From: Lucifuga dentata | Lineage: Eukaryota > Chordata > Actinopteri > Ophidiiformes > Bythitidae | Length of the DNA stretch: 64,000 bases | Direction: 5' to 3' | NCBI GenBank assembly: GCA_014773175.1 | Contig: VXCM01002074.1 | Coordinates: 1-64,000, forward strand | Part shown: positions 58,942 through 64,000 of the stretch, piece by piece | Numbering within the stretch: the first letter of the stretch is position 1 | Layout of the letters: each line of letters starts with the position of its first letter | Position numbers and translations under genes: made by a program | The notes under the pieces: model-generated | Told to the model about the DNA's origin: nothing | What the model saw: the letters and a program-made list of their open reading frames with translations, nothing else | The model's database searches: none

Positions 58942-61738
58942 TCATGAAAAACAATCACTGATCCATCCCAATGGCATCCTCTCCTGACAGGGTACAGTAA
59001 CCGCTTCTCACCAGTGAGACTCCCCTCAGTGAGAAAAAGAACTGTCATATGATTGACTCACTCACACCTCCATATGAATGTTAAATCGTATTATATGCAC
59101 AGTCAATTCAGGCTTAGTGGCTTTGCAAGCCCCACGGGACCCGCCGATAATTTGACTTTTATTGAAATTCAGCTTCAGTGAGTTCAAGGTGGTTGAAGGT
59201 CGTTCTTTTACTGCACAGATGAGACAGAGGGAGAGCATGGCATCAAACCTTCAAGGCTGTCTCTCAGGCCTGCAGCTGCTTTGTCTGTTCACCTCTCTGC
59301 CGGTGGGGGATTATTCAAGATGCACAAGTCAATTTTGTGGTGCATCCAAACATGGTTAACAACAACGTTTAATGAGATTGGCTATAGCTTGCTGGTGTTT
59401 GCCTCTCCCCTTGAACAGTCTTCTTTATTACTTTTCAGTGGTACATTGCTAGTTTGCTTTACTCTGTGGGAGAAAGTAGCAGTCACAGATTTAAATATGT
59501 ATTAAGTTTTAGTTTTTAGGATTAAAGGGCAGGGTTTTTCTGGATTCATTTTCTTTTTTGTATATTCTTTTAAAGGGGGTTTTGTCACAATTTGATGTAA
59601 ATCCATCTGGGTCTCTCTGTCTCTCTCTCTCTGCTCTGATAAATGCTGCCCAAGGTTTTGAGTCAGAATGAGGCCGAGCCAAAGTAGTTGATAGGAGGAG
59701 CAGCTGGTCTCTGCTGTTTTTAACCTACATCATGTGTACATGTATGTTTTGTGTGTCTACACATCCATACACATGTATGAGTTTCATTCTGCCTTTAATG
59801 AAAAGGTGTTAAAGGCAGGATTTTTAGCTGCTGTAGGTGTCCATTGTTTACATATTTATTTACATATTTTACAAGTACTACTACAAGTCTTTTAGAAGAA
59901 CAGTAGAACTCAACAGGGTCTTGTGATTTCTAAGAAATTATGTGACTGTTGCTTTCAGCTCAGTTTAGATCCCTTCCAGGATAAGATAACACAGGGTGCT
60001 GCCACATGATGCCCTCTTCATCGCACTGTCTCTCAGATTACTCCCTCCATATCTAATTCGGCATCTCTCTTTGCATGAACTGCATTGTTTTTCCTTCTCT
60101 CTGCTCTCCACGCAGGCTCCACATATTATGGGTTGGTTATCTCAGTTCAAGTGTGTGACAGCATGACAGCAAAGGACAGTCAGTTCTCTCTGTCTCTTTG
60201 CTCTCCTAACCCCAAGTTGTTATAAGGTGCAATCAGGCGAGTCACACTGAGATGCCATCTGAGTCCCTTGTACATTATACACATCTGACATTAAGTTTAT
60301 GGAATCTTTGATTTCACTGTAACTGTTAACTTTGGTTTCATTAGCACAGAACTGTGCTAATAACAATCCACGCTGTCCTAATTAGAGTGAAGGACTGCAG
60401 TTGGAAGTAATGGAGATATCATTTTATTCACTCCGTGCTATTTCCTGGTCTGCTTTAACTCACCCAGATAGCCCAGCAATAGCCATAGCTTAGTGCTAAA
60501 TGTCAGCCTTGCACAATCCCAGTGCAGACCTGACTTTAGTTCTTCTCTGTCATTCCGCTCGTGTCTCCAGTCAGAAGAAGTGATGATAGGGGCCAAGTGA
60601 GGGCTAACATCTAACTTCCATATGTGATGCTTGGAAATGTCAGTGTTATAGTGTAAGACTTTCATTTTAAAGACATTCTCCATTTTGGGAAAGGCTAAAT
60701 TACATTGTCATTTTCTCTATACTGGCTTTCCAACATAAACATGGTATTCAGAGCTTTGTTTTCCTATTCTCCAGGACAGTTATTCTTGGCATAGTTGATA
60801 TGTGTAAACTGATACTACCCAAGCCCTCATGGTTCACATCAGCAGCTCTCATAGTTTTAAATGGAGTATTGATTAAGAAACACTTTTAGTTGTGTCATTA
60901 ATGTGATCAAATTGCTGCTTTTAACGTTTTTGTTGGAAAGACAGGCGAGTGGGTTGGTGCAAGAGTTAAAAAGAGAATAAGCGACAGTGAGTGGGTGTGG
61001 CTGACTGATTGGGAAACCAGCCGAAGCCTTGTTCTTGAGCCAGTGAACCATTGGGGAGTAGTCTCCCTCACTCTAAATGCTGTTTTGTGAGGTGAGGAGC
61101 CTGATAAGAGATGTAATTACCTCATTTTAGTGCAGCAAATTGCCAGGTTTCCTAAAAGCAGACTGACTGGCTGAGGTAATATCAGCTTTAATGAGTATTG
61201 TGATGACTGTGGGAGGCTAGTAGTGCTCTGTCTGGATTATTATCAAGTCAGTGCTGTTAGTGTGCTGCTTCAGGAAACTTTAACAGGTTCTGGCCTTTAT
61301 AAGTAGTATAAAATAAAGGTGACTCTCTAAATTTTATTTGACTGCCCAATGTATGTTTGCATTTTTGTATAAATTAGTACACCACATAGGATATGTAACA
61401 TGTATGTGTGAATTAATGTTTAACTATACTTTATACGCACTATACATTTACTTAAAAAAATGTAAAGCCATTTGAATTACTATCTAAAAGGTATCCAATT
61501 TTCTCTCAGGTAAAAATGTTGAACAGTATGCAAAATGTGGTCAGTAGCTGAAAGTCATTGACTGTGCATGTGTAATGAATTCATGTGCATGTTCCTGTAT
61601 CAGTGTGCTGCTTTTTGAGAACAGTGCCCAAAGAGAATCAATTAAATAATGGCCTACTAAACTAACCGCAGAATTCCCTAAGTGGTGTCATCACAGGCTC
61701 ACTGTGGAAATCTGGAGGGTAGGGAGATCATATTTCTG
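58940..61738. other. Intronic, no recognised gene
   Basis: Mostly unique sequence. The patch 61095-61270 (GATGTAATTACCTCATTTTA and following) is low in repeats and rich in homeodomain-type cores, possibly a conserved element. No exon. Confidence 0.4.
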
Positions 61739-61743
61739 GTGTG

Positions 61744-61776
<33 letters not shown>

Positions 61777-61777
61777 A
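61739..61777. repeat. (GT)n microsatellite
   Basis: About 19 GT units with one T insertion. Confidence 0.9.
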
Positions 61778-61978
61778 TTTAAAGAAAAAGAGAAGTGGAA
61801 CATCCTTTATCAGAACAATGAAGACCGTGCTTCACCAGATTACTTCAATATGAATTACTTATGTTTGTATTCAGTTTGACCTGACAGTGATATTAATATA
61901 CAATATTTTCAAGATTTGTTCAGCTTACATGGAATGATGTTTAGTATAAATTTCATAGTTTTCTTCATGGTGTGGCTA

Positions 61979-62527
61979 AAAGATCATACCAGTCATTTGC
62001 ATATTTAAGGCCAAAAAAATACAACCCTCATACAGTACATATTACATTACTGCCAACCATTTTCCAAAACATACGACTGAAGTGGTAAATTTTAGAAATG
62101 TTTTTCTTACTTCCAGACTACTATTAGTTTCAGTTCCTTCCAATATGCTATAAAAATCAACTTGTTGAGATTTGAAATGTGCTTGAGATAGATAATCAAT
62201 CACAGCGGACCACATGCCGTTATTATTTTTTGTCAAAGTTACTTAACCAATCCAATACGGAGGTACAAGGAAGAAAATGTATTTCTCTTTACTGAGAAAT
62301 TAAAATGACAGTGCCCTCTACAATCCCATGTAGGTGTTAGCAGTAGGTGTTACACTGAATTTTAAGGTGGGTGTATCACCTGAACATTTGATATTAGGGC
62401 ATTTGGCAAAATTACAGGAAACCAAAATATAGTTTTATGTTTTGGAAAATGGTTGACAAGAACATAATGTGTTATGCAGGTAGTAACTGTTGGGCTTGAA
62501 TATATAAAACCATCAGTATGGTCCTTT
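61979..62527. mobile_element. Non-autonomous long-TIR element, copy 3
   Basis: The left end AAAGATCATACCAGTCATTT and the complement of the right end, AAAGGACCATACTGATGGTT, are terminal inverted repeats. CCATTTTCCAAAACAT appears near the left end and its complement near the right. Internal blocks (AAAAATCAACTTGTTGAGAT, TATCACCTGAACATTTGATA) match copy 1 at 2047-2542 in the opposite orientation. No coding capacity. Confidence 0.75.
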
Positions 62528-63001
62528 AAGCTATTAGCACACCAAAAGAGGAATTTTACTCTGAAGATAAAAGTAATGAAGTTGTTTGTTTTAGTGAACC
62601 TTAGCGGGACTAATCTTTGGTTCGATCATTCCCATCTGTCTGCGGCCAGAAATTAGAAGCACATTGCTTTACTCCATCTGTGTACCTGAATGTCCGATCA
62701 ATACTTAGTTTTATGTATCATCAAATGAACACAATTCTAATTGCTGCTGTCTGTCTTTGGATGCCAAAACAGACTTCAGACCCACAAATCTGCACATACA
62801 GACATGCACATAGATCTTCAAACTACAGACACTACGTGCATCTTCTAAAAAGTGCAAAAGTGCAGCATAAGAGGTTGCACCAGAAAACACTCATCTCAGT
62901 CTTGTCTCACAGACTGATACTTTGGTGAATGGTGCAGCCAGCAGGCTTAAGAGTATATAAGAGTGTGTTTTTGGGTGTGTCCCTTCTACAATCTATGCAG
63001 C
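62528..63001. other. Intronic, no recognised gene
   Basis: Nothing supported. Confidence 0.45.
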
Positions 63002-63310
63002 ACAGAGCATGCAGAAAGAGAAATTAAACGCCTTTAGCCCATCATTAACAGAATGCAGAGAGAGATCGAAAGAGAGAGCAATGAAAGTATAAAGGCAATA
63101 TAGAAGCAGGTTAATTGAAGAAGATAAAAGATGATAGAAAATGGAAAGTGAAGAAGCATACCCCAGAAGAGGAGTAGAAATGATGCAATGGGATTAAGGA
63201 GAGGTGGTGAGGAGAGGAAGAGGAGGGACAGATTAGTAGAATGAGTGGAAAGAAGGGAGGAGGAGAAGGTGGAGGTAGAGGAAGAGCAAAGAATGGGGGG
63301 GGTGGGGGTT
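63002..63310. repeat. Purine-rich strand-asymmetric tract
   Basis: Over about 300 bases the plus strand is strongly A+G, with few C or T and many GAAGAA/GGAGG blocks, ending in GGGGGGGGTGGGGG. It is not a simple tandem repeat. Such tracts can form triplex or R-loop structures. Confidence 0.6.
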
Positions 63311-63424
63311 ATGATGAATTAAAGATGACACTCTCCGGCAGTGTGGCTTCTAAAGATCACACTGTCTGCTAATGCAATGTTAATGAATGCAAATGATGTG
63401 CCTAACCTCTCTGACCACAGAAGT

Positions 63425-63427
<3 letters not shown>

Positions 63428-63469
<42 letters not shown>
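63428..63469. repeat. (GA)n microsatellite
   Basis: About 21 GA units, same strand bias as the preceding purine tract. Confidence 0.95.
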
Positions 63470-63473
<4 letters not shown>

Positions 63474-63700
63474 CTATGCCTGTCACTGAATGACTCACTG
63501 ACTGACCACTGTAGTATGATTAGATGTGCGTCTGTTGTCAGCAGCCTTAGGGTGGATGTGCATCGACTATTTGGCAACCTTGCCTCAGGGAGCTGTTGTG
63601 TTTTTCCTCTTTCTCTTCCTCAACAAGTCTATTACACACCACTAATAGTGTAGACAAGTATAGACATATACTGTATGTGTGTGTATGTAGATAGGTAGAT

Positions 63701-63704
<4 letters not shown>

Positions 63705-63748
<44 letters not shown>
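63705..63748. repeat. (GA)n microsatellite
   Basis: About 22 GA units, about 235 bp after the previous GA run and on the same strand. Confidence 0.95.
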
Positions 63749-63750
<2 letters not shown>

Positions 63751-63987
63751 CTTGTCATGTCATAAGGTTGAATCTTAAGTTTTATGTGACCTGGCAGCCC
63801 AGATGTTTGAGGCCAAGAGAATGTCACCTTGCTATGATTATAAAATAATTTCATTATGCTCTACACATAATGCATATACATTAATTTTCCTATCTTGTGA
63901 GGCATTCTTCCTAACATCTGCTGCTGATTTTACTTTGGCTTCTTTTCCCCCTTTCCTGTGTCTCGTGGTTTTTCCCTCTCATCTCAG

Positions 63988-64000
63988 ATACTGACCTGGT
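63988..64000 (+). CDS. Possible start of the next exon, cut by window end
   Basis: A long pyrimidine tract ends in CTCTCATCTCAG at 63987, an excellent acceptor. If it is joined in phase 1 to the donor at 23334, the junction codon is GAT and the reading continues D-T-D-L-V. That continuation does not match the EphB expectation (E-T-L-M-D). So either the EphB idea is wrong, or this is not the partner exon, or it is a chance site. Only 13 bases are visible. Confidence 0.2.

Larger units (their letters stand above)
23335..63987 (+). other. Probable long first intron of the gene starting at 23274
   Basis: About 40 kb follows the donor at 23335 with no recognisable coding exon on either strand. 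I looked for an EphB second exon (ETLMDT-type) after pyrimidine tracts and did not find one. The stretch has microsatellites, DNA transposons and several conserved-looking islands, as is usual for long regulatory introns of developmental receptor genes. Part of it could be intergenic if the 23274 exon belongs to a short transcript. Confidence 0.4.

Noticed and set aside
1..64000. CRISPR array, bacterial operon, phage or novel defence system
   Set aside because: No spaced direct repeats other than microsatellites and assembly duplications, no prokaryotic-type coding density, and clear spliced vertebrate exons.

Overview
This window looks like euchromatic vertebrate DNA, most probably from a ray-finned fish with a compact to medium-sized genome. 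The signs are short spliced glypican introns (about 0.35-1.15 kb), very dense (CA)n/(GA)n microsatellites, small non-autonomous DNA transposons, and LINE 3' ends tailed with (GAA)n of a kind common in teleosts. It contains no bacterial, viral or organellar gene set. I found no new multi-gene system.

Layout. (1) 1-4830 (+): the 3' half of a glypican gene, best matched by glypican-1. Four coding exons with consistent splice phases run to a stop codon at 4285-4287. They encode about 214 C-terminal residues, including three consecutive Ser-Gly glycosaminoglycan sites and a hydrophobic GPI-anchor signal. (2) 4831-22840: intergenic DNA with a cluster of mobile elements at 7.6-9.97 kb (a 25-nt-arm hairpin, a 770-bp fold-back element, a Tc1/mariner-like deletion derivative, a small palindromic MITE-like repeat and a truncated LINE). 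A second copy of the same LINE lies at 15.3 kb in the opposite orientation. Both LINE copies have perfect target-site duplications. (3) 22840-23500: a CpG-rich block with a GC box and two inverted CCAAT boxes. It is followed by one coding exon (23274-23334) encoding a signal peptide and ending in a phase-1 donor. The start resembles an EphB-type receptor, but the family is not proven. (4) 23335-64000: about 40 kb without a recognisable coding exon, probably the long first intron of that gene. It holds two hAT-like elements, several perfect short hairpins, two palindromic RFX-type X-boxes, microsatellites, and a possible splice acceptor at the very last bases.

Both recognised genes are on the + strand and encode cell-surface or secreted products. 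No operon-like or pathway link between them is implied.

An important technical point: the window contains 16 single N bases. Six of them are flanked by exact direct duplications of 16-67 bp, and nine of the others sit in homopolymers or simple repeats. They look like contig joins where overlapping ends were abutted with a one-base gap instead of being merged, so these local tandem duplications are probably not biological.
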